Shown: positions 1 through 8,712 of the stretch, one piece after another
How the letters are laid out: each line of letters opens with the position of its first letter
How positions within the stretch are numbered: the first letter of the stretch is position 1
From: Methanocalculaceae archaeon
GTDB lineage: Archaea; Halobacteriota; Methanomicrobia; Methanomicrobiales; Methanocorpusculaceae
NCBI GenBank assembly: GCA_031262705.1
Contig: JAISHD010000039.1
Location: forward strand, 1-39,565
Direction of reading: 5' to 3'
DNA length: 39,565 nt
Program-made: the position numbers and the translations under genes
The notes under the pieces: model-generated
The model's input: only the letters and a program-made list of their open reading frames with translations
The model's database searches: none
Told to the model about the DNA's origin: nothing

Positions 1-14
1 GCAAATAATAGTAC

Positions 15-515
15 ATGGACACTAAGACATGCATTGCAGATGCTTTTGCCGGTGAATCACAGGCAAACCGTAAGTACAAATCCTATTCTGAAGCAGCAGC
101 AGACGAGGGATACGACCACGTTGCAAAGCTTTTCCGTGCAACCTCCGCTGCAGAGGAGATTCACGCACGCCGTCTCCTCCGTGTCGGCGGCTATATCGGA
201 ACAACCGTTGCAAACCTTGAAGCCGGCATGGAAGGCGAGCTGCACGAGACCAACGAGATGTACCCCTCCTTCATCAAAGTTGCCGAGGCAGAAGGCCGTC
301 AGGATGCACTCATCACCTTCGAACACGCAATGAAGGCAGAAGCAGTTCACGCCGACCTCTACAAACAGGCACGTGAGGCAGTCAAGGCCGGCCGCGATTT
401 CGAGGTCAAGACAGTCTATCTCTGCCCGGTCTGCGGCAACGTTGAGCTCAACAAGACCTCCGACCGCTGCCCGATCTGCGGTATCCCCGGCGCATCCTTC
501 AAGATCGTCGAGTAA
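15..515 (+). CDS. rbr: Rubrerythrin
   Basis: Rubrerythrin, 166 aa, a cytosolic non-haem di-iron peroxidase that protects anaerobes by reducing hydrogen peroxide with electrons from rubredoxin or a similar donor. The N-terminal ferritin-like four-helix domain (about residues 1-130) carries the expected iron ligands: Glu14 in the GESQANRKY segment, the EEIHA motif at 47-51 and a second E/H pair at 109-112. The C-terminal rubredoxin-like domain has CPVCG (137-141) and CPICG (153-157 region), the four cysteines of an FeCys4 site. Length is within the short rubrerythrin class. The ATG at 15 is the only plausible start, although only 14 bases of upstream sequence are in the window. It is followed by about 80 bp before the permease gene and could be monocistronic. 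Confidence 0.96.
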   Translation: MDTKTCIADAFAGESQANRKYKSYSEAAADEGYDHVAKLFRATSAAEEIHARRLLRVGGYIGTTVANLEAGMEGELHETNEMYPSFIKVAEAEGRQDALITFEHAMKAEAVHADLYKQAREAVKAGRDFEVKTVYLCPVCGNVELNKTSDRCPICGIPGASFKIVE

Positions 516-596
516 ATTCTCATCATCCCCCCATTTCCAACTTTTTTGCACCAGCCCACGCGAGCTTTATCATTCTTCAAGGCTGACTACTACCCA

Positions 597-1623
597 ATGA
601 ATTTCAGTGCCTTTGCACGGGACAATTTCAGCCTGATCCTTATTGCCGCCGTCGCGCTGCTGACGCTTTTTCTTGCACGCGACTATCTGTTCATCGCCAT
701 TTTTTCCCTCTCCATCGCGGTCGTTTGCATGCCGCTGCACCGCAGACTGATTCGGACAATGCCTGTATGGATATCTGCCGGGACGATCACCACCATCATT
801 ACCGGCGCGGTAGTCGGTATCGGTGTTGCAGTGGTGGTTGTTCTGCTTTCCGATATCGGGTATCTGCTCTCAGTACTTCACATTATGGCCGATACTCTGT
901 TCCGGATTCTCGGGACCGCGGGCGGGGACGCCGTTGCCGGAAGCATTACCGAAGCCCTTGGATCGATGATCACCGCTGCGTTTCCCAAATTTGTCATCAC
1001 CTTTGCCGAACTCGTCCCGGCACTCATCATCGACATCATCCTCTTCTATGCGCTCCTCTACAGCTTCATCGCGCTCGGCGACCGTATCTGGGGCGACATC
1101 TGGTCTGTTCTTCCGGAGAACGCAAAGGAAAATGTCGGCCTGATGGCATCCAAGACCAAGGACATTCTCTACTCTCTATATTGTGCATGTGATCATCTCG
1201 ATTCTCACCTTCTTTTTGGCCTACGGATTTTTCCTGATACTCGGGTACGGTCATGAGATGTTTTATGCAATGCTGTGTGCGGTGTTTGCCCTGATTCCGT
1301 TCCTCGGCCCGATAATGATTCTGATCTTTGTCGGACTCTACTCCCTGTGTATCGGTGACTGGCGGGGAGTCTTCCTTATCTGTACGGTCGGCTACTTCCT
1401 CCTCTGCGTAGTGACGGATATCATTCTCCGGCCGCAACTTACCGGAAAACGGGTACAGATTCGTCCGATGCTGATGTTTGTCGGATTTTTCGGCGGTGCG
1501 ATGACCATGGGGCTGCTCGGTTTTGTTCTCGGTCCGGTTCTGCTGGTTCTGGGAATTACCGGCTATGAAATCTTCTTCAAAGAGATGCGCCGGATGAAAA
1601 CGCCGAAACCCGCCGATGCATAA
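597..1623 (+). pseudogene. AI-2E family (DUF20) membrane permease, frameshifted
   Basis: Two adjacent frames together encode one multi-spanning protein of about 342 aa, the usual length of AI-2E/PerM family transporters. The first part (ATG at 597 to about 1178) has the N-terminal hydrophobic segments and the soluble stretch ending in TKDILYSLY. The second (from about 1177) continues with hydrophobic helices and the family's C-terminal segment (ALIPFLGPI, then DIILRPQLTGKRV). The join lies in the CT-rich run at 1167-1178. Restoring one CT unit gives an uninterrupted reading frame through YSLYIVHVI. Substrates of the family are varied (autoinducer-2 export, Na+/H+ antiport), so none is assigned. 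The frameshift may be a sequencing error or a real slippage event; no other stop or lesion is seen. Confidence 0.85.
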
Positions 1624-1685
1624 CAACCTGAACAGATCATGCCTCTATCCCACCCTTTTAATTTTCCCGCGCCAAAAGTTGGAGT

Positions 1686-2852
1686 ATGACTGTTCCCGAT
1701 ATTACCGTATACTCCACCAAAAAGTGTCCGCACTGTAATAACCTGAAAGCATGGCTTGCGCAGAATAATATTCCGTATCATGCGATTGATGTGGGCGCGG
1801 ATGCGGACGCCGCCCGCGAGATGATCGACCTCACCGGCCAGCGGGGTGTACCGGTGATCATTATCGACGGCGAAGTGATCGTGGGATTCGATCGTCCGCG
1901 GATCGAGGCGCGGCTCAACATCGACAAAAACAAAGAGATCTCCGCGGATCATGAACTGATCATTATTGGTTCGGGTGCCGCAGGACTTGCGGCTGCGATG
2001 TATGCAGGCCGCAAAGGTCTTGAAACACTGGTTATCGGCGGCGCCCGCGGCGGCATGATCACACGAGCATCTGAGATTGAAAACTATCCGGGCTTTTACC
2101 GGATATCGGGTGAGTCTCTGATGCGTCTGTTTGCGGATCAGGCAGAAGGGGCGGGTGCCGTTATCCTTGACGATATGGTGACGGATTTTTCCGTGCGAAA
2201 CGGTATGTTCTTTGTTGAAACGCTTTCCGGTCGTGAGTTCACTGCAAAGGCCGTGATTGCCGCGTCCGGCAGAACGCCGAAACTCAGCGGAGTTCCGGGT
2301 GAGGAGGAGTTTTTCGGGAAAGGAGTTTCCGTCTGTACAACCTGCGATGGTCCGTTCTTCAAAGAAAAACGGGTTGCCGTGTACGGAGGCGGCAACACCG
2401 CTGCGGATATGGCGCTTGAGATGAGCAGCATTGCATCGGTTGTGTATCTGATCTCCCGCAGTCCCCTGAAAGCGGATGCGGTCACCGTTGATCGTCTTAA
2501 GGAGAAGAAGAACGTGGTAATCGAGACCGGGGTTGTGATCACCGGCCTTCACGGAGACGAAGTACTTGCTGCCATCGACACCGCGCCGCGTCCGGACCCG
2601 GCAAATACCAATCGTCTTGCGATAGACGGGCTGTTTCTCGGACTCGGTCTTACTCCGAACACTGCGGTGTTTGCGGGTATTGTCGGCATGAACGCCTTTG
2701 GCGAGATCCTTGTTGACGAGAACTGCAGAACAAACGTCCCCGGACTGTTTGCCGCAGGGGATGCGACCTCTGTTGAGAGTAAACAGATCGGTATTGCAGC
2801 CGGAGACGGGATCAAAGCATCGCTTGCCGCGTATGCGTACCTGAGAAAATAG
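1686..2852 (+). CDS. trxB: Glutaredoxin-thioredoxin reductase fusion
   Basis: A 388-aa fusion. Residues 1-78 form a glutaredoxin/NrdH-like domain with CPHC at 14-17 and the cis-Pro segment GVPV. Residues 88-388 form a thioredoxin reductase: FAD-binding GSGAAG at 95-100, redox pair C217-T-T-C220, second dinucleotide motif GGGNTAAD at about 234-241, and the C-terminal GLFAAGD FAD motif. The likely role is disulfide reduction, with electrons passed from the flavin and CTTC pair to the fused CPHC. The usual NADPH-recognition motif HRRxxxR after the second Rossmann motif is replaced by ISRSPLK, so the donor may be something other than NADPH (inference). The ATG at 1686 lies five bases after GGAG. 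The gene stands alone between the permease and the pentapeptide protein. Confidence 0.93.
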   Translation: MTVPDITVYSTKKCPHCNNLKAWLAQNNIPYHAIDVGADADAAREMIDLTGQRGVPVIIIDGEVIVGFDRPRIEARLNIDKNKEISADHELIIIGSGAAGLAAAMYAGRKGLETLVIGGARGGMITRASEIENYPGFYRISGESLMRLFADQAEGAGAVILDDMVTDFSVRNGMFFVETLSGREFTAKAVIAASGRTPKLSGVPGEEEFFGKGVSVCTTCDGPFFKEKRVAVYGGGNTAADMALEMSSIASVVYLISRSPLKADAVTVDRLKEKKNVVIETGVVITGLHGDEVLAAIDTAPRPDPANTNRLAIDGLFLGLGLTPNTAVFAGIVGMNAFGEILVDENCRTNVPGLFAAGDATSVESKQIGIAAGDGIKASLAAYAYLRK

Positions 2853-2924
2853 ATCCCCTTACCCGGGGACATGTTCTTATACGGTACCCGCACATAACAG
2901 TACAAAACGAGGTCTGCCCCAACT

Positions 2925-3653
2925 ATGCCCCCACGTCGCACCCGGTTTAATGAGGATCAGTATGCGCTGCTTCGCCGCGGCTCCGAGTCGATGGACTTTA
3001 CGGAGTGGAACCGCTGGTATGCAGAATATCTCACAGACAATCTCTTTCTCCGAAGTACGGACACATACGGAGCGCATCTCGCGGAAGCGGATCTTGCCTA
3101 CTGGTATCTGGAGGGTGCAGATCTCCGGTTCGCCCAGCTGCAGGGTGCGGATCTCTCCTACTCGTATCTGAAGCATGCGAATCTGGCGAATGCAAATCTT
3201 GCCGGTACCAATCTCTGGCGGGCATTTCTTGCCGGAGCGGAGCTTTCCGGTGCAAACCCGGATGCGGCGGTGTACGATCCGGCAGGCAGGATCAAGTTTG
3301 ATCTGCTTCATGCTTCCCGGCTTCGGGAAGCGGCGGAGTCAGGAAATATCGGGGCATGGAATGAGTGGTATAAGACGGAGCTTTCCAAAGCAGACAGTGA
3401 TGTGCGGCTGTACGGCGCGTACCTTGAGGAGGCTTCCCTGCGCAATCTGGATCTGTCAGGGGCAGTACTCTGCTACGCGCATCTGGAAGGTGCGGATCTC
3501 CGGCATGTGAATCTTTCCGGTGCGAATCTTTCCCATGTGCATCTGGAAGGCGCGGATCTCTGGCAGGCGGATCTTACAGGCGCGGATCTTCGTCACGCCG
3601 AGCTTGGCGGCGCGAATCTTGCGGGGGCGAAGAAGGAAAAGGCACTGTTTTAA
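2925..3653 (+). CDS. Pentapeptide-repeat protein with two modules
   Basis: A 242-aa protein built of A(D/N)LXX-type pentapeptides, which fold as a right-handed quadrilateral beta-helix. Two arrays are visible, about residues 50-110 and 165-238. Each is preceded by a similar non-repeat leader containing a WNxWY motif (WNRWY near 28, WNEWY near 144) and a following YGAxLxEA segment, so the protein looks like a tandem duplication of one leader-plus-repeat unit. No signal peptide or membrane segment is seen, so it is probably cytosolic. Some family members mimic DNA and protect gyrase, but nothing here shows such a role. The stop overlaps the stop of the convergent pilin-like gene by 4 bp. No function is assigned. 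Confidence 0.9.
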   Translation: MPPRRTRFNEDQYALLRRGSESMDFTEWNRWYAEYLTDNLFLRSTDTYGAHLAEADLAYWYLEGADLRFAQLQGADLSYSYLKHANLANANLAGTNLWRAFLAGAELSGANPDAAVYDPAGRIKFDLLHASRLREAAESGNIGAWNEWYKTELSKADSDVRLYGAYLEEASLRNLDLSGAVLCYAHLEGADLRHVNLSGANLSHVHLEGADLWQADLTGADLRHAELGGANLAGAKKEKALF

Positions 3654-4102
3654 TCGGGGACAGCATCTGTGATCGGCGTTACGCCGGTCTTTCTGTTTAT
3701 CCCGTAGTGATAGAGAATGATATCTTTTCCCTGACCGTGCCAGACAAGATAAACATCCGAGAGTGTCTGTTCGCTTTCAAGATACTCTCCGCTCTTCCAT
3801 ACCGTCCAGTCCTTTTTCCCGTTTACCAGTGTCCGGTGGGTTATATCTGTATCTATATTGTAGAAGGTGACTGAATCACGGTACAGGGTATCGCCTCCTG
3901 CATGATAGAGAAAATGTCTGCTTTCCGCTGACGTCTGAATCCGGACATCAGGCACATCTGATCCCGCTGAATTCATCTGCTGAAAGACGATGATTCCGAT
4001 TGCCGTACAGCATCCGGCAACCATGAGAAGCAGAAGAACCAACGCCACCACAGGAGTGAGTGCATCATTACGCGTGTATAATTTCTGCCGGTCCTGTAGC
4101 AT
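3650..4102 (-). CDS. Archaeal type IV pilin-like protein
   Basis: A 150-aa secreted protein with a class III (prepilin-type) signal: a short charged N-terminus ending in RNDA, then a hydrophobic segment LTPVVALVLLLLMVAG. This matches the archaeal type IV pilin N-terminal family, in which the prepilin peptidase cuts just before the hydrophobic helix. The remainder is a small extracellular beta-rich domain with no recognised family. The start overlaps the end of the upstream 4068-4981 gene by 35 bp, so both are in one transcript. A prepilin peptidase candidate is at 28226-28993. The protein may be a minor pilin or a membrane-anchored surface protein. Confidence 0.75.
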   Translation of the reverse strand: MLQDRQKLYTRNDALTPVVALVLLLLMVAGCCTAIGIIVFQQMNSAGSDVPDVRIQTSAESRHFLYHAGGDTLYRDSVTFYNIDTDITHRTLVNGKKDWTVWKSGEYLESEQTLSDVYLVWHGQGKDIILYHYGINRKTGVTPITDAVPD

Positions 4103-4981
4103 AGACTGCCTCGCGGAGGATTATCTCGGAGAGTGTTGTGTTCATACTCGTTTCAAGCCGGAGAGTAAGCGGATCGGTTTGTCTGATAGTGAAGAGTGGT
4201 ATTCTGTTCGCCGTCTGAACGAGGAGGGTGGATGAATCAGGATGGTCTATCCGATAGTTTGATCCGGTTGCAATCCGTTCCTTTGTTTCAAAGAACACGG
4301 TCTCCCACAGCTTTCGTTGTTCTGCATCAGGACTTTGGAACTGTATTGTTGTATTATCCTTCCAGTACAGTGTTCGTGCTGCGTACTCCTGAAGCATCAT
4401 CGTTACCGGAAGATGACCGCTGCCGCTGATCACCGCGTTCTCTGCAAACGAAATGATCCCGATCTCCATTCGTGCAGCGGTTGGCTCAACCGGCGATATC
4501 TGGAGGAGTGCGGGAGTTGTCCACGCAGGATTCCTGCCTGCGGTTTTGACATGAATCCCTCCGGATTCATATGCCGCAACCGATCGTTCTCCGGAAAAAC
4601 CGGCCGCCTCTGCGGACATTCTTCCGATCCGAATGGTTGTGGTGTTACCGAAATCATCGTCGGTGACAATACTGAGTTTTCCTCCGGTGTCGGTGACGAC
4701 GCGGAAGGTGAGTCCCTGCGTCTTTGGCAGAATGATCCCGACAGCTGCATCATAGTTGCCCTGTACTCTGAGCGTATCGGCTGCAAGTTTGTACTGAAGG
4801 AACGATCGCTGCAGCTCCCGGAATGTGTGTTCATCCTGTTCTTTCATCTGTACAGGAAGTCCGGCCACTGCCCAGATACCAAGGACTGCGGCGGCAAGTA
4901 CCAGCAGCAGTACAAACCCCGATCACGATCGAAGGATGCCGTATCCGGCTCCTGCATCCTCTTCCAGAAGGGTGGTGTCAT
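4068..4981 (-). pseudogene. Pilin-like membrane-anchored surface protein, frameshifted near N-terminus
   Basis: The long downstream frame (4068-4868) opens directly after a stop, but the bases just upstream of its GTG encode a hydrophobic run (FVLLLVLAAAVLGIW) that belongs with it. A second frame begins at ATG 4981 and ends at the sequence DRDRG. The two meet at the run of four G on the minus strand (4917-4920). One extra G gives DRDRGFVLLLVLAAA, a typical charged-then-hydrophobic pilin-type leader, and a protein of about 304 aa. The rest is an extracytoplasmic domain rich in Thr and Ser with no family I can name. It is the first gene of a two-gene unit with the 150-aa pilin-like protein. The lesion could be a homopolymer sequencing error. 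Confidence 0.7.
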
Positions 4982-5186
4982 CGTGTCAACAGGATAGTTT
5001 TTCTCTGACATTATTTCAATCTATTAAGCCTAAATTAGGTTTTCCTGTAAATACCATCAATGAGCAAATATCGCGTGGAATCTCTCTGAATTGTTTTGTC
5101 AAGACATTTTGACGCTGTCCTGATTGTGATCCCAAAAACATCCCAGAAATCATCGGCTTCTCTGAACAGATAAAGAGAGAAATATA

Positions 5187-5212
5187 TTGAATCCTTCTGG
5201 AAAAGGATTCAA
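5187..5212. terminator. Hairpin downstream of the PEGA protein gene
   Basis: A perfect 10-bp stem (TTGAATCCTT / AAGGATTCAA) with a 6-base loop, 19 bp past the stop at 5231. On the minus strand it follows a short T run (ACTTTTTG) next to the stop codon. A role in ending or stabilising the PEGA-protein transcript is inferred from position. Between 4982 and 5186 I see no gene, only AT-rich sequence. Confidence 0.45.
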
Positions 5213-5230
5213 ATATTTACAAAAAGTAGT

Positions 5231-6117
5231 TTAGTGTCTGAAGGCGATCAGACAACCTGCTGCAATCAGCACTCCGGCAAAGACCGGCACAATACCTGCC
5301 GCAGCTTTTGTCGGCGCCGCAGGCGCTGTCGGTGCAGGATTCAGCACTGCGGTCTGGGTGACAACATCTCCCGCCGCGACCGTGAGCGTTGTCTGCCACG
5401 CCATATAGCCGTCACGGCTTACGAGCACGTTGTAGCTTCCCGGTACCAGTCCCGGGATCGTCAGCGGCGTGTAGCCGCGGAACTCATTGTTCAGCGAGAC
5501 CGTTGCCCCGGAAGGCGTTGAATCAAGCGTAATCGCTGCAGTCGTTGTTGATCCTGTTGCAACCGGAGTAGATGTTGCGGTTGCGACTGGAATCAGCCGG
5601 ACATTGGTCAGATACGTCGCATAGCCCGACGGCGTGTTGTAGTCCGTTACCGTGTAGGGCTTGTAGCCATCCATCTCCAGCCGTATCGTATGCAGACCCG
5701 AGGAAAGATCTGCAATCTGAAGTCCGCCGTAGTGGGTCGTTCCGTAATAGACATCATCCACATACACCGAGGCACCCTCGGGTGTACTGTCCACCACGAG
5801 ACCCGCAAGCGTCTCGGACTTTTGCAGATTTGCCGACATAGAAACGGTATTCGCACCCGGCCCGCCCGGGACATACACGTTTTCCGCCACATACTCATGA
5901 TATCCCGCTTTCACCACGCGGACGGTGTGGGATCCTTGGGAATATTCACAAACGCATTGTTCGTCTGGCCGACGTAGACTCCGCTTACATATACATCAGC
6001 AGGCTGCGGCGAAGATATTACGGAAACTGCACCGGTCTGTCCTGCAGCAGCGGAAGCCGGAAGGCAGAACATCAGAACCAGCAGCAGACACATACCTGCA
6101 GTCAATGACAATTTCAT
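5231..6117 (-). pseudogene. PEGA-domain surface protein, frameshifted
   Basis: About 295 aa once one base is restored. It has a Sec signal peptide (residues 1-25, ending ASAAAG), three PEGA-type beta modules (each with a V-x-S-x-P-x-G-A-x-V-Y-V-like strand and a G-x-H-T/Y-x-V turn), a Thr/Pro linker (APTAPAAPTKA) and a C-terminal membrane helix ending in FRH. PEGA domains are found in surface-layer and cell-envelope proteins of methanogens. The frame breaks in the first module at the CCC on the minus strand (5938-5940). One added C turns NIPKDPTP into NIPQGSHTVRVV, exactly the PEGA consensus. The rest is intact, so this is either a sequencing error or a very recent mutation. It is divergent from ftr. 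Confidence 0.85.
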
Positions 6118-6237
6118 AGCAGACTATACTGCGTATATGCGCATATATCTTCTGCTGACGGCAACATCGTGAGGAAAGAAAATGCTCTTTATCTTTGATG
6201 TCCCACTTGTATACTATCACTAAAAACTGGTGAACAT

Positions 6238-7122
6238 ATGGAATTCAATGGTGTTATTCTCGAAGACACATATGCAGAAGGCTTCCCGGTGTGGGTTGCC
6301 CGTGTCGTAATCACTGCAGTAACGAAGGAGTGGGCCTACAAGGCAGCAACCGAAGCAACCGGATTTGCAACCTCCACGATCGGATGCCCGTGCGAAGCAG
6401 GCATTGAGAAGTTCCTGCCGCCGGAAGAGACCCCTGACAACCGCCCCGGATTTTCCATTCTTATCTGCTGCGGCAAGAAAGCACTCAAGGAACAGGTTCT
6501 TGAGCGGGTATCCGAGTGTATTCTGACCGCCCCTACCACGGCAGTCTTCAACGGCAAGGCGGGATCGGAAGAGATCATCCCCATCAAGCTCCACTTCTTC
6601 GGTGACGGCTACGAGTCCAAGGTTGAGGTCGGCGGCATTCAGTGCTGGTCCATCCCGATTATGGGCGGCGACTTCATTGTGGAAGAGGAGATCGGCGCAG
6701 TCAAAGGTGTCGCAGGCGGCAACTTCCTGATCATGGGCGACTCCCAGATGTCCGCACTTGTTGCAGCAGAAGCAGCAGTCGATGCAATCAAGGGTGTCCC
6801 GGGCACGATCACTCCGTTCCCCGGAGGCGTTGTTTCGTCCGGTTCCAAGGTCGGTTCCAAGAAGTACAAGTTCATGGGCGCATCCACCAACGAGAAGTTC
6901 TGCCCGACCATCCGCGAGAAGGTTGAAGACACCGATATTCCGGAGAATGTCAAGGCAGTGTACGAGATCGTTATCGACGGTGTCGACGAAGCAAGCGTGA
7001 AGGCAGCCATGAAGGCAGGCGTTCAGGCAGCATGCAGAGTTCCGGGTGTCGTCAAGATCACCGCAGGAAACTACGGCGGCAACCTTGGCCCGTTCAAGTT
7101 CTTCCTCAAGGACTGCATCTAA
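6238..7122 (+). CDS. ftr: Formylmethanofuran--tetrahydromethanopterin formyltransferase
   Basis: Ftr, 294 aa, a cytosolic enzyme catalysing the second step of methanogenesis from CO2: transfer of the formyl group from formylmethanofuran to N5 of tetrahydromethanopterin. The whole length matches the family: N-terminal [16 protein letters not shown], the central GGxFxxMxxS/D segment near 160, and the C-terminal GNYGGxLGPxKFxL signature. No truncation or insertion is seen. The ATG at 6238 is preceded by GGTG. Codon use is strongly biased and clean, as expected for a highly expressed gene. It is divergent from the PEGA gene, with its promoter in the 120-bp gap, and is followed after about 80 bp by the DUF1890/DUF1894 pair. 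Confidence 0.98.
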   Translation: MEFNGVILEDTYAEGFPVWVARVVITAVTKEWAYKAATEATGFATSTIGCPCEAGIEKFLPPEETPDNRPGFSILICCGKKALKEQVLERVSECILTAPTTAVFNGKAGSEEIIPIKLHFFGDGYESKVEVGGIQCWSIPIMGGDFIVEEEIGAVKGVAGGNFLIMGDSQMSALVAAEAAVDAIKGVPGTITPFPGGVVSSGSKVGSKKYKFMGASTNEKFCPTIREKVEDTDIPENVKAVYEIVIDGVDEASVKAAMKAGVQAACRVPGVVKITAGNYGGNLGPFKFFLKDCI

Positions 7123-7200
7123 ATATTTTCCCTTTTTTTCGCGTGTGTTATCCGCAAAACCAATGTTTATCCCTTCTCAGCACTGACGTGTACATCACCT

Positions 7201-7665
7201 ATGACCGATGAAGTGCTTCTCCTGCTGGGATGCCCGCAAATACCGGTCCAGTCTCCTCTTGTTCTTTACGTGGCTGATTTACTGAAGGATCTCGGGAAAA
7301 TTCCGGTGGTCGCGGCAAACCCCTCGGCCAAACAGCTGATTGCTGCAAGCGATCCCAAGAAGCATTACGTGGCGGAGTATCGGGATGTGGATCGGACGAT
7401 TGCGGATCTTGCCGACGGCAAAGTGCGGTACCCTCTGATCATCTCCTTCATTCACAATGATGCCGGACTGACCTATACGGCGACGGCCGCTGCTCTTGCT
7501 CCGGAAGCGCTTCTGGTTACCGTTCTTTTCGGGGAGCATGCATATGATATTGCCGGGGAGATCGAGTTTCCGACAGAAAAAGTTGTGGCGCCGGTAACGC
7601 ATAATACCCGGCCGCTGCTGAGAAAAATCGATGAGGTGATGGAATGGGCTGTCTTGAAAATATGA
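7201..7665 (+). CDS. DUF1890 family protein (methanogen-specific)
   Basis: A 154-aa protein that I recognise as DUF1890, a family limited to methanogens and close relatives and without an established function. It has a Rossmann-like pattern: LLLLGCPQIPVQ near the N-terminus, alternating strands and helices (KIPVVAANPSA, PLIISFIHNDAGLTY, ALLVTVLFG) and no membrane segment. A cysteine lies in the first loop (GCPQIPVQ). It overlaps the DUF1894 gene, with which it usually travels; the conserved pairing suggests a shared function. It is downstream of ftr, but a separate TATA-containing gap makes co-transcription uncertain. Confidence 0.85.
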   Translation: MTDEVLLLLGCPQIPVQSPLVLYVADLLKDLGKIPVVAANPSAKQLIAASDPKKHYVAEYRDVDRTIADLADGKVRYPLIISFIHNDAGLTYTATAAALAPEALLVTVLFGEHAYDIAGEIEFPTEKVVAPVTHNTRPLLRKIDEVMEWAVLKI

Positions 7666-7928
7666 ACTATGAGATTCTCGCCAGGAACTGCAGCTTCAAA
7701 GAGGCGAGAGAGATCATCCGGGAGAACAGTGCGGAAAGGTATGAGGTCCCGCCGGGATTCAAACTGCTGGAAAAACCTCTGCTTGGCATCCCGCCGATTC
7801 TTGTCGGGGTGAAAGACGAGAAACTGGTGTACGGGTACACGAAGCCCTGCCACGGAACTTTTGTTGTTGTCGTCGAGGACCTGGAAGGCATAGATCATGT
7901 GAGGAAGAACGGTAAGCCGGTCTGGTAG
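7644..7928 (+). CDS. DUF1894 family protein (methanogen-specific)
   Basis: A 94-aa protein of the DUF1894 family, another methanogen-restricted family of unknown function. The recognisable pattern is an N-terminal CLExxNYEIL, then SFKEAREII, VPPGFKLLEKxLLGIPPI and a C-terminal TKPCHGTFV. Two starts are possible: ATG 7644, which keeps the conserved N-terminal cysteine, and ATG 7662, which gives an ATGA overlap with the DUF1890 stop. I favour 7644 because the family normally starts a few residues before the NYEIL segment. It is followed after 4 bp by mntP, so DUF1890-DUF1894-mntP are probably one transcript. Confidence 0.83.
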   Translation: MGCLENMNYEILARNCSFKEAREIIRENSAERYEVPPGFKLLEKPLLGIPPILVGVKDEKLVYGYTKPCHGTFVVVVEDLEGIDHVRKNGKPVW

Positions 7929-7932
7929 TTTC

Positions 7933-8493
7933 ATGTTCACCTCCCTGCTATCCACTTTTTTTATCGCGGTCGGTCTTGCGATGGATGCATTTTCCGTTTC
8001 GGTTGCGGGCGGTGCGGCACTGAAGAAGAATATTTTCAGGACAGCGCTTATTGCCGGTCTGTTGTTTGGATTTTTCCAGTTTGCAATGCCGCTGATTGGC
8101 TACGTGATCGGGGTGCCGATCACCGATCTCATCACGCCGTACGGGTACTGGATCGTCTTTTTCCTGTTCCTGTTTGTCGGCGGGAAGATGATCTACGATG
8201 CAGTCTTCGGGAGTGATGAGTGCGGGATCGATCTGACCGGCTGGAAGGTTCTCCTGCTCCTTGCGGTTGCAACGAGCCTCGATGCGCTTGCGGTCGGCGT
8301 GAGTTATGCCCTGCTCGGCGAGGCAATTCTTCTTCCTTCGATCATCATCGGTGTGGTGGCGTTTGCTTTTTCTGCGGCGGGAGTTTTCGTCGGCAAAAAA
8401 CTCGGCTGCGTGCTCGGCAATAAAATGGAGATCATCGGCGGGGTTATTCTCATTCTGATCGGCTGCAAGTTTCTGCTGGAAAATATTTTGTGA
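7933..8493 (+). CDS. mntP: MntP-type manganese efflux pump
   Basis: A 186-aa inner-membrane protein with six predicted helices arranged as two inverted three-helix repeats, the DUF204/MntP family. The two signature motifs are GLAMDAFSVS (about 14-23) and ATSLDALAVG (about 114-123); their Asp residues are essential in the E. coli protein. The role is export of Mn2+, inferred from the family. It lies 4 bp after the DUF1894 stop, apparently co-transcribed. No Mn riboswitch was recognised upstream, which fits its internal position. From 8494 to 8712 I see no gene. Confidence 0.93.
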   Translation: MFTSLLSTFFIAVGLAMDAFSVSVAGGAALKKNIFRTALIAGLLFGFFQFAMPLIGYVIGVPITDLITPYGYWIVFFLFLFVGGKMIYDAVFGSDECGIDLTGWKVLLLLAVATSLDALAVGVSYALLGEAILLPSIIIGVVAFAFSAAGVFVGKKLGCVLGNKMEIIGGVILILIGCKFLLENIL

Positions 8494-8712
8494 ATGTGTG
8501 CAGTGATGCGCTTTTGCATTTTTTTGGAAGAGGACGTACGCGGTGTTGTGTACTCCCTCTCAAGAACGAAAGACCCTCAGGACATGATGAAAAACAGCCT
8601 CAGACGTACCCCCGCTTCGCGGTAAGGCGCATCTGCGTAAATCTGTGGCGGTTTTTCTCATCCTGCCTGCCCGTCACCCAACAGCTCCCCTTCACCAGAA
8701 AGATGGGAAATC

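Noticed and set aside
1167-1190. Programmed frameshifting in the AI-2E gene
   Set aside because: There is no slippery heptamer or downstream structure, and the break is in a simple CT run; loss of a repeat unit or a sequencing error is simpler.
1563-2552. 329-codon open frame on the minus strand
   Set aside because: Antisense to the glutaredoxin-thioredoxin reductase fusion, whose motifs are intact.
8494-8712. Box C/D RNA in the mntP downstream gap
   Set aside because: ATGATGA resembles a C box, but no CUGA D box at a fitting distance on the same strand was found.
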